Below are positions 1 to 6,594 of a stretch of DNA of 8,947 nt, in pieces. Where the stretch lies: positions 1 through 8,947 of the forward strand of contig VBKY01000024.1 in NCBI GenBank assembly GCA_005879255.1, written 5' to 3'. The stretch comes from Deltaproteobacteria bacterium. GTDB taxonomy: Bacteria > Desulfobacterota_B > Binatia > UBA9968. Positions within the stretch are counted from its first letter, which is position 1. Every line of letters starts with the position of its first letter. The position numbers and the translations under genes are program-made. The notes below the pieces were generated by a model. It made no database searches and was not told the DNA's origin. It worked only from the letters and a program-made list of their open reading frames with translations.

Positions 1-204
1 AGCGATGGGACCAATGTAAAATACCTGATCAAATTGCCTCCGCCAGCAAACAAGGTGGAGACCGCCGCAAAAGAAGAGGTTAGGATAGAGAAGGTCTCAT
101 CCTGGGAGCTGGAGAGACTGGGCACGGCTTTGAGTACCGGCGATAATCCATTGCCGCTCGGCGTCGCGCTGAAGATTTCGCAACTAGCAATCGAACCCAG
201 ATAG
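1..204 (+). CDS. 3' end of an unidentified protein (partial, starts outside window)
   Basis: Frame 1 of the plus strand is open from the first base to a TAG at 202-204, giving 67 residues with no start inside the window. The peptide has a Pro/Lys/Glu-rich part (LIKLPPPANK, then AAKEEVRIEKVSSWELERLG) and ends ALKISQLAIEPR. I do not recognise a family and see no membrane segment. Support is the uninterrupted frame (an open run this long is uncommon by chance) and the strong hairpin that starts 26 bases after the stop, which suits the end of a transcription unit. It converges with the solute-binding protein gene. It could still be a chance open frame. Confidence 0.45.
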   Translation, partial: SDGTNVKYLIKLPPPANKVETAAKEEVRIEKVSSWELERLGTALSTGDNPLPLGVALKISQLAIEPR

Positions 205-230
205 ACGCAGAATTTCTAGAGATCAAAACT

Positions 231-263
231 GGACCTGAGGTGCAGAATCGGCACCTCAGGTCC
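231..263. terminator. Perfect 13-bp hairpin between convergent genes, probable bidirectional terminator
   Basis: GGACCTGAGGTGC at 231-243 is exactly complementary to GCACCTCAGGTCC at 251-263, with a 7-base loop AGAATCG. On the plus strand it is followed by a moderately T-rich stretch (GTCGATTCTTTCATTT), and on the minus strand by AGTTTTGATCTC. It lies 26 bases after the stop of the partial plus-strand gene and 140 bases after the stop of the minus-strand solute-binding protein gene, so it could end transcripts from both sides. The T-tracts are imperfect, so termination is inferred; the stem itself is certain. Confidence 0.7.
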
Positions 264-403
264 GTCGATTCTTTCATTTCCGGTTTCAAGAATTCCCGAA
301 ACGGGGAAGTTCCCTCTCCGAGTTGCAATTGTCTTTAACGTTTTGAACGTAGCGCAGCGGTTGAACGATTGGAACGGACTTCGGTTTCGGGGTCGTTGGC
401 CAG
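264..403. other. Non-coding spacer between hairpin and solute-binding protein gene
   Basis: These 140 bases lie downstream of the minus-strand solute-binding protein gene. I see no convincing coding frame, RNA gene or strong second hairpin here. If the hairpin at 231-263 is the terminator, this is the 3' untranslated region of the minus-strand transcript. Confidence 0.4.
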
Positions 404-1447
404 CTAACGCCGAAAGATCTGGCGAAATTCTTCTTTCTTCTTTGAGTATTCATCCGGCGTCAGAGAGACCACTTGGACAAACTTGCCGGCCACCTGATCG
501 GCGCCGTCGATGGGCGGATAGATGCCCCGGCGGTTCACGAACTCGCCCACGTTGGCCATGATCTCCGAGCTCTCCTGGCCGAGAAAGTAATCGATGTAAA
601 GTTTGGCGGCGCTGGGGTGGGGCGCCTTCGCCGTGAGGCCGATGTAATTGCCATCGCCCAAGTAAACGGGAAGTCCTTTGACGTAGTCCACCGGAGCGCC
701 TTTTCGACTCCACAGGTGAACATACTTCACGTAGGCGACCCCGAGGGGCATTTCTCCCGACGCGATGCGCTCGCCACCGGGGACCATGGAATCGAGCAGG
801 AGCGGCTCCAAAGCGGCTAGCCGCTTGATCCAGTCATTGGCCTTTTGCGCCGAACCGAAGACGGTATGGAGACTCGAGAGCCAGTCGATGGTGGTGTCGT
901 GGAGGGTCGGGTTGCCCATGGCAATCTTCCCTTTCCACTTCGGGTTGACGATATCCTCGTAGGATTTTGGCGCGTCCTCGGGTTTGATGATGCTTTTGTT
1001 GTAGACGAAGCCGATGATCACGCTGCGATAGTTGGGGCCAAAAAAGTCATCGATCAATTTTTTGTCGTAGTCCTTCGCCGACGGTGAAATGTAGCGAGCA
1101 AAAAGTCCTTTCTCCTTGTTTATGAACTTCATCGGTTCTGAAGTCGTGAAAACGACATCCGAGCTCATCCTGCTGGTGCGGTGCTCGGCGGTGATGCGAT
1201 CCATCATGACGGTCGATGAGCCGCGGAAGTAATTGGTCTTGATGCCGTGCTTGGCCTCGAATCCCTTGTGTATCGCCGCAGCGACGTCGTTCTCGAGCGA
1301 GCCGAATACGACGACCTCGCCCTCTTTCTTCGCCGCCTGGATAAGATCCGGATTTTGCGCGCAGGCCGGCTCGGTGAATAGCGCCAGCAAGCCCATCAAT
1401 AAAAATAGCTGAGCCATTCCCAAGTACGCGCTTCGACGGAACTTCAT
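404..1447 (-). CDS. Periplasmic ABC-transporter solute-binding protein (ferric/polyamine-type fold)
   Basis: This 347-residue protein has a typical Sec signal peptide: basic start MKFRR, hydrophobic core around residues 8-24 and an A-x-A site (ACA, 28-30). No lipobox is present, so it should be soluble in the periplasm. The mature part begins like extracellular solute-binding family 1/6/8 proteins (LIQAAKKEGEVVVFGS, 35-50). It also carries family blocks GFVYNKSII (146-154), YEDIVNPKWKGKIAMGNP (163-180) and GEMPLGVAYVKY (231-242). The paired adjacent tyrosines of classical Fe3+-binding members are not evident, so the ligand is unknown and could be organic. The start has a strong Shine-Dalgarno. 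It is the last gene of a minus-strand unit, 39 bases after the beta-propeller gene. No permease or ATPase gene lies in the window, so it is an orphan here. Confidence 0.9.
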   Translation of the reverse strand: MKFRRSAYLGMAQLFLLMGLLALFTEPACAQNPDLIQAAKKEGEVVVFGSLENDVAAAIHKGFEAKHGIKTNYFRGSSTVMMDRITAEHRTSRMSSDVVFTTSEPMKFINKEKGLFARYISPSAKDYDKKLIDDFFGPNYRSVIIGFVYNKSIIKPEDAPKSYEDIVNPKWKGKIAMGNPTLHDTTIDWLSSLHTVFGSAQKANDWIKRLAALEPLLLDSMVPGGERIASGEMPLGVAYVKYVHLWSRKGAPVDYVKGLPVYLGDGNYIGLTAKAPHPSAAKLYIDYFLGQESSEIMANVGEFVNRRGIYPPIDGADQVAGKFVQVVSLTPDEYSKKKEEFRQIFRR

Positions 1448-1450
1448 TTG

Positions 1451-1456
1451 TCCTCC
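1451..1456 (-). promoter_or_regulatory. Ribosome binding site of the solute-binding protein gene
   Basis: The minus strand reads GGAGGA, three bases (CAA) before the ATG at 1447. The match to the anti-Shine-Dalgarno is strong although the spacing is short. It supports the ATG at 1447, which also gives a complete signal peptide. Confidence 0.75.
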
Positions 1457-1486
1457 GATAAACCTGCAGCTGTTGGCCTGCCAAGA

Positions 1487-2545
1487 TTAAGCATCAGCAG
1501 CGACAAACAGCACGCGGTCAGCGGGCAAATCCACCGGCAGCCGGTCCCAGCTGTCTCCCTGATCCGTGCTCACGAGTATGTCCCCATGACCTTTCTGTGT
1601 GGCATCTGCCGAACGGCCGCGGGACACGGCGCCGAGACCGGCATAAACGATCGACGCGTCTTCCGGATGTTGGGCCAACGCCCAGACCATCTGCTGCATG
1701 TTTTCCGGCAGCCACTTGCCCACCCCGACACGCTCCCAACTCTCGGCCAGATCGCGGCTGCGGAAGACGGCGCCCTGAGCGCGCTCCGGGCGATCCCAAT
1801 AACCCGGCGACTTGTCTGCCGTAGCCACCAGCATCGCCGGGGTCGCGCCCGGCAGGAAAACAAAATCGTGAAAATAGTCGCGCGAAAATCCATTCTCGGC
1901 GCGCTGCCAACCCTGGCCGGGATCGCTGGTTTTGAAAAATCCTCGAGCGGTGGCCACGAAATAGAGATCTTTCCGGCCCGGCGCAGTGCTGATGTGGTGG
2001 ATGTCCAAATAGTCTATGCCGCCGCTGACGTCCTGCCAGTTCTTGCCGCGGTCGAAGCTGCGGATGATCCCGCCGTGTTCCAGGCAGACGTGGAGAATCT
2101 TGGGATCATCCGGATGGACGAAGATATGGCGCACGTGTTCTCTGTGCGGCGGACGCGGAAAGCTCCATTTGGCTTTGACCTCCGAGGGCAAATCCTGCAC
2201 GCTCGTGAGTTCCTCCCAGCTCTTGCCGCCGTCCTCCGTTCGGTAGAGGTGAATCGGCTCGATACCCACGTATAGAACCTGCTCATCGGTAGGATCCACG
2301 GTCACGGCGCGAACATTGCCTTCGAACACCCGTTGCCATCTCTGGCCGGCATCGTCGGTCCGATAAAGCCCGTCTTGGGTGACGCCTAGATAGACGACGT
2401 TGGGTTGGCTTCGCAGCCCGTCAATGGAATCGATGGTGCCGGTTTCGAAGGAAACCGCCACACGCTCCCAGGAACCGTTTTTGGAACGCCAGACGAACAA
2501 ACCTTCCTGGGTACCGGCATAAATGCGAACTGGACTTGCCATCAT
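1487..2545 (-). CDS. Six-Asp-box beta-propeller protein (BNR/sialidase-like repeat, YCF48/VPS10-type)
   Basis: This 352-residue protein is built from beta-propeller repeats. Six Asp-box-like motifs (S/T-x-D-x-G-x-x-W) are visible: RTDDAGQRW (62-70), RTEDGGKSW (102-110), RSFDRGKNW (162-170), KTSDPGQGW (205-213), RSRDLAESW (262-270, with Ala for Gly) and STDQGDSW (326-333). Linkers such as VDPTDEQVLYVG and VHPDDPKILHV are typical of the fold. No signal peptide or membrane segment is seen, so it is predicted cytoplasmic unless exported another way. Asp boxes are structural: they do not show sialidase activity and no catalytic set can be assigned. AAGGAG lies 5 bases before the ATG at 2545; the next ATG at 2542 is equally possible. 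It probably shares a transcript with the binding protein downstream. Role unknown. Confidence 0.85.
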   Translation of the reverse strand: MMASPVRIYAGTQEGLFVWRSKNGSWERVAVSFETGTIDSIDGLRSQPNVVYLGVTQDGLYRTDDAGQRWQRVFEGNVRAVTVDPTDEQVLYVGIEPIHLYRTEDGGKSWEELTSVQDLPSEVKAKWSFPRPPHREHVRHIFVHPDDPKILHVCLEHGGIIRSFDRGKNWQDVSGGIDYLDIHHISTAPGRKDLYFVATARGFFKTSDPGQGWQRAENGFSRDYFHDFVFLPGATPAMLVATADKSPGYWDRPERAQGAVFRSRDLAESWERVGVGKWLPENMQQMVWALAQHPEDASIVYAGLGAVSRGRSADATQKGHGDILVSTDQGDSWDRLPVDLPADRVLFVAADA

Positions 2546-2550
2546 CGTAA

Positions 2551-2556
2551 CTCCTT
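2551..2556 (-). promoter_or_regulatory. Ribosome binding site of the beta-propeller gene
   Basis: The minus strand reads AAGGAG, 5 bases before the ATG at 2545 and 8 before the in-frame ATG at 2542. It supports this start region but does not separate the two ATGs. Confidence 0.65.
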
Positions 2557-2649
2557 TCCATGCAAAATTCGTTTGGGCTTTTATCGACCTAGCGTGACGT
2601 TGACGATCATTAAAAATTCCACACTATGGGATCGGCTAACTTCGCAGTC

Positions 2650-2737
2650 AAATCCCCCTCTGTCCCCCTTTTTTCAAAGGGGGAAGTTTCCCTCCAGGAC
2701 TCCACCCCTCTTTGGAAAAGAGGGGAAGGGGAGATTT
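2650..2737. repeat. Palindromic interspersed repeat with two C-run/G-run hairpins
   Basis: Two adjacent hairpins are visible. CCCCCTTT (2664-2671) pairs with AAAGGGGG (2676-2683), and CCCCTCTTT (2705-2713) pairs with AAAGAGGGG (2717-2725). The outer flanks are also roughly complementary (AAATCCCCC near 2650 against GGGAGATTT near 2728-2736), so the whole block can fold into one larger structure. The arrangement resembles a REP/MITE-like repeat seen many times in genomes of uncultured Deltaproteobacteria and related groups; that is from memory and was not searched. It lies between the 2Fe-2S subunit gene and the propeller gene and may weaken or stop read-through. The hairpins are directly seen; repeat-family status and function are inferred. 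Confidence 0.65.
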
Positions 2738-2774
2738 TGGAAGGAATAATTATGTCGCGGCTTCGCTCTACCAT

Positions 2775-3233
2775 TTACTCTTCCGCCAACTCTTTTACCG
2801 CCGTCAACACTTCGGCGTAGGTGCCGCAGCGGCATAGGTTGCCCGAAAGATAATCGCGGGTCTGCGCTTCCGTAGGATGGGGATGATTCGCCAGCAATCC
2901 CTTCACCGCCATGATCATGCCCGGCGTGCAGTAGCCGCATTGAAAAGCCTGATGTTTGAGAAATGCCTTCTGCACCGCGTCGAGCTCGCCGCTCTGCGAC
3001 AATCCCTCGATGGTCGTGACCTCTTTGCGTGCCGCATTGGTGGCGAGCATGAGACAAGAGCTCACAGGCCGGCCATCGACCAACACAGTGCAAGAACCGC
3101 ACACGCCGACGCCGCAGCCCTCGACCGAACCTTTGAGCGAGAGATCGTCGCGCAAGCACTCCAGCAATGTCTGATTGGGTCTAATCGTAAGGTCCTGTGG
3201 CGACCCGTTGATTGTCGTTGAGATGATGATCAT
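2775..3233 (-). CDS. Molybdenum hydroxylase 2Fe-2S subunit (XDH/CoxS family)
   Basis: This small electron-transfer subunit (152 residues, normal for the family) passes electrons from the molybdenum site to the FAD subunit. All eight cluster cysteines are present. C40, C45, C48 and C60 form the plant-ferredoxin-type N-terminal cluster (CGVGVCGSC, then C60). C99, C102, C134 and C136 form the C-terminal helical-domain cluster (QCGYCTPG and NLCRCG). I chose the ATG at 3233 because the protein then begins MIIISTTINGSPQ, the usual family N-terminus, and lies 4 bases after the catalytic-subunit stop. GAGAGAAGA upstream is a fair ribosome site. A longer start at 3275 would overlap the catalytic subunit and add residues foreign to the family. 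It has no signal peptide and is cytoplasmic. Confidence 0.95.
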   Translation of the reverse strand: MIIISTTINGSPQDLTIRPNQTLLECLRDDLSLKGSVEGCGVGVCGSCTVLVDGRPVSSCLMLATNAARKEVTTIEGLSQSGELDAVQKAFLKHQAFQCGYCTPGMIMAVKGLLANHPHPTEAQTRDYLSGNLCRCGTYAEVLTAVKELAEE

Positions 3234-3237
3234 CAAT

Positions 3238-5556
3238 TTATCTTCTCTCGTTGACCGCATTGAGCATCGCGACAATCTTATCCGGCTTGATCGGCAAGTC
3301 TCTTATGCGAATGCCGCCCAGCGCGTTGGCGATGGCATTGCCGATGGCAGGAGCCACCGGCGGCAACGCCGCTTCCCCCACCCCTTTGGCGCCGTGAGGA
3401 CCTTCGGGGTGGGGCGTTTCCACCAATATGGAATAGAACTCCGCCGGATGATCTTCCATAGACGGAAGCATGTACTCCAAGAAGCTGCTGTTGATCGGCT
3501 GGCCGTTGTCGTACACCATCTCTTCGAAAAGCGCCGAGCCCATACCCGACAACATCGATCCTTCGTTTTGCAACCCGCACTGTTTGGGATGAATCGCTTT
3601 GCCCGCGTCCACCGCGGTCACAATGCGCAGGACGCGCACCTTGCCGGTTTCCCTATCGACTTCGACCTCGACGCCGCACGCTGAGAAGAACCAGAATGCG
3701 GCGGCCTTGCCTTTTCCCGTCTTGGGACTCAACCCCCCTTCGGTCTTGAAACAACAGCCGCCGAACATGCTGCCGACTGACGACCCAAAACGTGCCGTGA
3801 AAATATCCGGAATCGATAGCCGTTTATTGGGCACGCCGCGCACCCACACGGCGCCGTCCCGCAGTTCCAAATCCTCGATCCGCGCTTCGAGTTTTTTCGC
3901 CCCGACTTCGAGCAACTGATTTCTGATTTCGCCCGCCGCCTGCTGCGCTGCCTGGCCCATATGAAAGGTCGTGCGGCTCGAGCTCGACGACTTATCGTAG
4001 GGCGTAATGTCGGTATCCGGAAAACTCACCGAGACTTTTTCAAAGGGCAATCCCAACTCGTCGCCGACGATTTGTGCCAGCGAAGTCAACGCCCCCTGTC
4101 CCATATCGACGCTGCTGGTGAGAAGAATCGCCGAGCCGTCGGCGTTCAGACGCACCTGAGCCGATGACGTCGTCGGCGTCGTCGTGCTTTTGATTGTGAC
4201 TGCAAGCCCCTTGCCGCGGACCACATCCTTCCCGGCCGGCGGCGCGGACTGCTCTTCCTTCCCTTTCCAGCCGATCGCAACGGCGGTGCGCTGCAAACAA
4301 TCGCTGATGCCGACAGAAACCAGCTTTTCACCGGTGACGAATACATCACCCTCTTTGACCAGGTGTCGTAGGCGCAATGCTAGAGGATCGAGACCCAGCC
4401 GGCGCGCGATGTCGTCCATCTCGGATTCGTAAGCCCAACACACGTGGGACACGCCGACGCCGCGGAACGGACCCGTGGGCGGCAAATTGGTGTAAACGGA
4501 GTAGGTCGACAGACTTCGGTTGGGGATATTGTAGGGACCGCTCGATACATAACAACCGGTTTTGGCGTTGACCGGCCCGTTGAGCGCGTAAGCGCCGATT
4601 TCATAAAAGACCTGGACTTCACGCGCAATGATAGTGCCGTCCCGTTTCACGCCGGTTTTGATTTTCACCACCGCGCCGTAGCGTCTACCGGTGAGAAAGA
4701 CCTCGTCACGTGTCAAAACCCACTGCACGGGACGGCGCGCCTTGCGCGCGAGCAGGGCAAGAGCGGGCTCGAGCCGCGCGTGCGTCTTGCCGCCGTAGCC
4801 GCCGCCCAGAGGCGGCACGATCACGCGCACCTGATTTTCCGGCAATTTGAAAATCTGCGCCAGTTGCTCTTGCACGCCGGAGGGATTTTGCGAAGCGGAA
4901 TGCATCACCAGTTTGCCGCTCGGCTCCCAATAGGCAGTGGCGGCATGGGGCTCGATATGGCCGTGCTGCACCGGCGGCAATGTATAAGTATTGTCGAAGA
5001 TCTCGTCCGCTTCTTGAAAACCTTCTTGGATGTTTCCGTCTTCGACTCGGAACACGCTGCAAACGTTGCCGCCCAACTCGAAATTGAATTCCTCGCGGTG
5101 CACGCCCGCCTTGGTCTCATTGCGCTGCGCGTGCAACACGGGCGCGTCGGGCTTGGCGGCTTCGAGAAGATCGAACACCGCCGGTAACTCTTCGTACTCG
5201 ACATCGATCAGATCCAACGCCTCTTCGGCGATCTCCCGGCTTGCCGCGGCTACCAGCGCGATGACTTCACCTACATGGCGCACCCGATCGGTGGCCACCA
5301 CGGGTTGATCGTCGACCACCGGTCCGAAATAGGGATTCAAGCCGGTCAAGTCATCGCGAGTGACGACAGCGACGACGCCGGGATACTTTTCCGCCTTGCG
5401 CGCGTCCACGCGCAAGAGCTTTGCATGCGGGTACGGGCTCCTGAGCGCCTTGGCATAGAGCATGCGCGGTAGTACGAGATCGGGCGCATAGTTAATCGCT
5501 CCGGTGACCTTGGCGATTCCTCCAACCATCGTGACATCCGTCCCGACCAGAGACAT
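3238..5556 (-). CDS. Molybdenum hydroxylase molybdopterin-binding catalytic subunit (XDH/4-HBCR-like large subunit)
   Basis: This 772-residue catalytic subunit should hydroxylate a substrate carbon using water-derived oxygen at a Mo-pterin centre. Residues 1-130 are the aldehyde oxidase/xanthine dehydrogenase a/b-hammerhead domain (VTGAINYAPDL at 18; EYEELPAVFD at 120). The Mo-cofactor domain follows, with SQNPSG (222-227), GGGYGGK (251-257), GPFRGVG (362-368), DMGQG (484-488), an SSSSSRTT block (523-530) and GAKGVGE (722-728). E728 should be the catalytic glutamate. The form I CO-dehydrogenase loop (AYxCSFR) and form II loop (AYRGAGR) are both absent, replaced by GPFRGVG, so it is not a CO dehydrogenase. 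Xanthine is not established either; 4-hydroxybenzoyl-CoA reductase-like or N-heterocycle hydroxylases are alternatives. The start at 5556 follows the FAD gene by 15 bases, with AAGGG 10 bases upstream. Confidence 0.95.
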   Translation of the reverse strand: MSLVGTDVTMVGGIAKVTGAINYAPDLVLPRMLYAKALRSPYPHAKLLRVDARKAEKYPGVVAVVTRDDLTGLNPYFGPVVDDQPVVATDRVRHVGEVIALVAAASREIAEEALDLIDVEYEELPAVFDLLEAAKPDAPVLHAQRNETKAGVHREEFNFELGGNVCSVFRVEDGNIQEGFQEADEIFDNTYTLPPVQHGHIEPHAATAYWEPSGKLVMHSASQNPSGVQEQLAQIFKLPENQVRVIVPPLGGGYGGKTHARLEPALALLARKARRPVQWVLTRDEVFLTGRRYGAVVKIKTGVKRDGTIIAREVQVFYEIGAYALNGPVNAKTGCYVSSGPYNIPNRSLSTYSVYTNLPPTGPFRGVGVSHVCWAYESEMDDIARRLGLDPLALRLRHLVKEGDVFVTGEKLVSVGISDCLQRTAVAIGWKGKEEQSAPPAGKDVVRGKGLAVTIKSTTTPTTSSAQVRLNADGSAILLTSSVDMGQGALTSLAQIVGDELGLPFEKVSVSFPDTDITPYDKSSSSSRTTFHMGQAAQQAAGEIRNQLLEVGAKKLEARIEDLELRDGAVWVRGVPNKRLSIPDIFTARFGSSVGSMFGGCCFKTEGGLSPKTGKGKAAAFWFFSACGVEVEVDRETGKVRVLRIVTAVDAGKAIHPKQCGLQNEGSMLSGMGSALFEEMVYDNGQPINSSFLEYMLPSMEDHPAEFYSILVETPHPEGPHGAKGVGEAALPPVAPAIGNAIANALGGIRIRDLPIKPDKIVAMLNAVNERR

Positions 5557-5571
5557 GCTTCGGTTTCCCTT

Positions 5572-6423
5572 TTAATGTTGCGCCGCTGCGCTCAGCGCGC
5601 GGCGAACCAGCACATGCACCACGTGGCGCTTGTAAGCGGCCGTGCCGCGCAAGTCGTCGATCGGATCGACGCTTTGGCCGGCGTCCGAGGCAATGCGCTC
5701 GATCAATGCAGCTGTAAGCTTCTCTCCCCGCGCCATCGATTCGCCGCTTTTGAAACGCATCGGTTTCGGCGACACCGCACCGATCACCAGGCGAAGCTCG
5801 ACGCAAATGTCCTTGTCCATGCTCGCTAACGCGGCAATTCCGACACAGGGCCGCTCCTCCGAGGAGCCGGTGGTGAACTTGGTGTAAGTGCCGCGCAGGT
5901 GACCCGCCGGCGGAACGATCAGCGCTGAAATCAATTCACCCGGTTCCAGCGCCGTCTCGTAACTGCCTTTCAAAAAATCGGTCAATTTTATCTGCCGTCG
6001 TCCGGCCCGGCTCAATAGTTCCACGGCAGCGTCGAGGGCCACCAACACCGTCGGTGGGTCGGATTGATAATCACCATGCGCCACATTGCCGCCCAGGGTA
6101 GCCATGTTGCGAATGCGGATATTGGCCACCACGTGACACGCTTCGGCGAGCACCGGATAATGTTGCCGCACCAACGGCGACGCTTCGATATCGTAAATCG
6201 CCGCCAGCGCGCCGATGCGCAGCCCCGCTTGCGGGTCAAAGCTGATTTCGCCGGCGGCTTTGATCTTTTTTAAGTTGACGAGGGTTTTGGGGACGAAAAG
6301 GCCGTGTTTAATCAGCGTGAGCAGCGCCGTGCCGCCGGCGATAACTTTCGCCTCGCCGTTGTCGACGATGACACTGCAAGCTTCCTCGAGCGTGGTCGGT
6401 TCTACTAGATCGAATCGTCGCAT
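5572..6423 (-). CDS. Molybdenum hydroxylase FAD-binding subunit (XDH/CoxM family)
   Basis: This 283-residue flavin subunit takes electrons from the 2Fe-2S subunit and passes them to an acceptor. Visible FAD signatures are IAGGTALL (28-35) and TLGGNVAHGDYQSDPP (109-124), followed by the VALDAAVEL segment. The C-terminal CO-dehydrogenase flavoprotein domain spans about residues 175-280 and ends AAYKRHVVHVLVRRAL. The PCMH-type domain is complete and no frameshift is seen. I chose the ATG at 6423 because the family usually begins M-x-x-F-x-L-x-x-P-T-T-L. A GTG at 6471 would add 16 basic residues not typical of the family. The region before 6423 is A-rich and lacks a clear Shine-Dalgarno, so the start is less certain than the family call. 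It is the first gene of the three-subunit operon. Confidence 0.93.
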   Translation of the reverse strand: MRRFDLVEPTTLEEACSVIVDNGEAKVIAGGTALLTLIKHGLFVPKTLVNLKKIKAAGEISFDPQAGLRIGALAAIYDIEASPLVRQHYPVLAEACHVVANIRIRNMATLGGNVAHGDYQSDPPTVLVALDAAVELLSRAGRRQIKLTDFLKGSYETALEPGELISALIVPPAGHLRGTYTKFTTGSSEERPCVGIAALASMDKDICVELRLVIGAVSPKPMRFKSGESMARGEKLTAALIERIASDAGQSVDPIDDLRGTAAYKRHVVHVLVRRALSAAAQH

Positions 6424-6477
6424 GGGTTGTTTTTTTGTTGATCTTGAAGCGACGAATCGGCGTCGCGTCACCCACGA

Positions 6478-6503
6478 ACTATCACAGAGTCAGGCTGTGT
6501 CAA
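6478..6503 (-). promoter_or_regulatory. Candidate promoter for the molybdenum hydroxylase operon
   Basis: On the minus strand a perfect -35 hexamer TTGACA occupies 6503-6498. A -10-like GATAGT (4 of 6 matches) lies at 6483-6478. The spacing is only 14 bases, shorter than the usual 16-18, so the -10 assignment is doubtful. Transcription would begin about 45 bases before the ATG at 6423. Confidence 0.3.
6483..6499. promoter_or_regulatory. Short inverted repeat CACAG-N7-CTGTG, possible operator
   Basis: CACAG (6483-6487) and CTGTG (6495-6499) form a perfect 5-bp dyad around a 7-base centre. It lies between the candidate -35 and -10 of the hydroxylase promoter and just upstream of the amidohydrolase promoter candidate, a position suited to an operator acting on both. 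Dyads this short arise often by chance. Confidence 0.25.
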
Positions 6504-6513
6504 CCATACTTCG

Positions 6514-6543
6514 TTGACGCGGCCGGCAACCGGTGTTATGAAC
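6514..6543 (+). promoter_or_regulatory. Candidate promoter for the amidohydrolase gene
   Basis: TTGACG (6514-6519) matches the -35 consensus at 5 of 6 positions. After 18 bases comes TATGAA (6538-6543), with 4 of 6 matches to the -10. The leader to the ATG at 6595 would be about 45 bases. This is plausible for a sigma70-type promoter but rests on pattern only. Confidence 0.3.
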
Positions 6544-6581
6544 CAGCCCAGCTCGGAATTTCGTCAGCAAAAACGCCAAAC

Positions 6582-6586
6582 GGAGG
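6582..6586 (+). promoter_or_regulatory. Ribosome binding site that fixes the amidohydrolase start
   Basis: GGAGG is followed by 8 bases and the ATG at 6595, an ideal spacing. It favours this start over the upstream ATG at 6538 and the TTG at 6514, neither of which adds residues typical of the family. Confidence 0.85.
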
Positions 6587-6594
6587 CTCCGATC

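Larger units (their letters stand above)
6424..6594. promoter_or_regulatory. Divergent control region between hydroxylase operon and amidohydrolase gene
   Basis: This 171-base non-coding stretch lies between the divergent starts at 6423 and 6595. It must contain the promoters of both units unless they lie inside coding sequence. It includes a perfect TTGACA on the minus strand, a TTGACG on the plus strand and a short dyad (each listed separately). The arrangement suggests co-regulation by one DNA-binding protein, but no regulator gene is in the window. Confidence 0.6.

Noticed and set aside
80..328. Minus-strand open frame (82 codons) across the left end
   Set aside because: It runs through the perfect hairpin and overlaps the partial plus-strand gene; no motif or good start site is seen.
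1448..2275. Plus-strand open frame (275 codons) antisense to the propeller gene
   Set aside because: The minus-strand frame carries six regular Asp-box motifs; this frame shows no repeat or domain.
4160..4195. Low-complexity GTC/GTCG run that could be a simple-sequence repeat
   Set aside because: On the minus strand it encodes the Thr/Ser-rich segment at 457-465 of the catalytic subunit, in frame and at a place where the family has similar residues.
4444..5187. Plus-strand open frame (247 codons) antisense to the molybdenum hydroxylase large subunit
   Set aside because: It sits entirely inside a gene with intact family motifs on the other strand and has no independent support.
3238..6423. 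Assignment of the three-subunit enzyme as aerobic CO dehydrogenase (coxMSL)
   Set aside because: The catalytic loop lacks the AYxCSFR and AYRGAGR signatures, and the gene order is FAD-Mo-FeS rather than the usual M-S-L.
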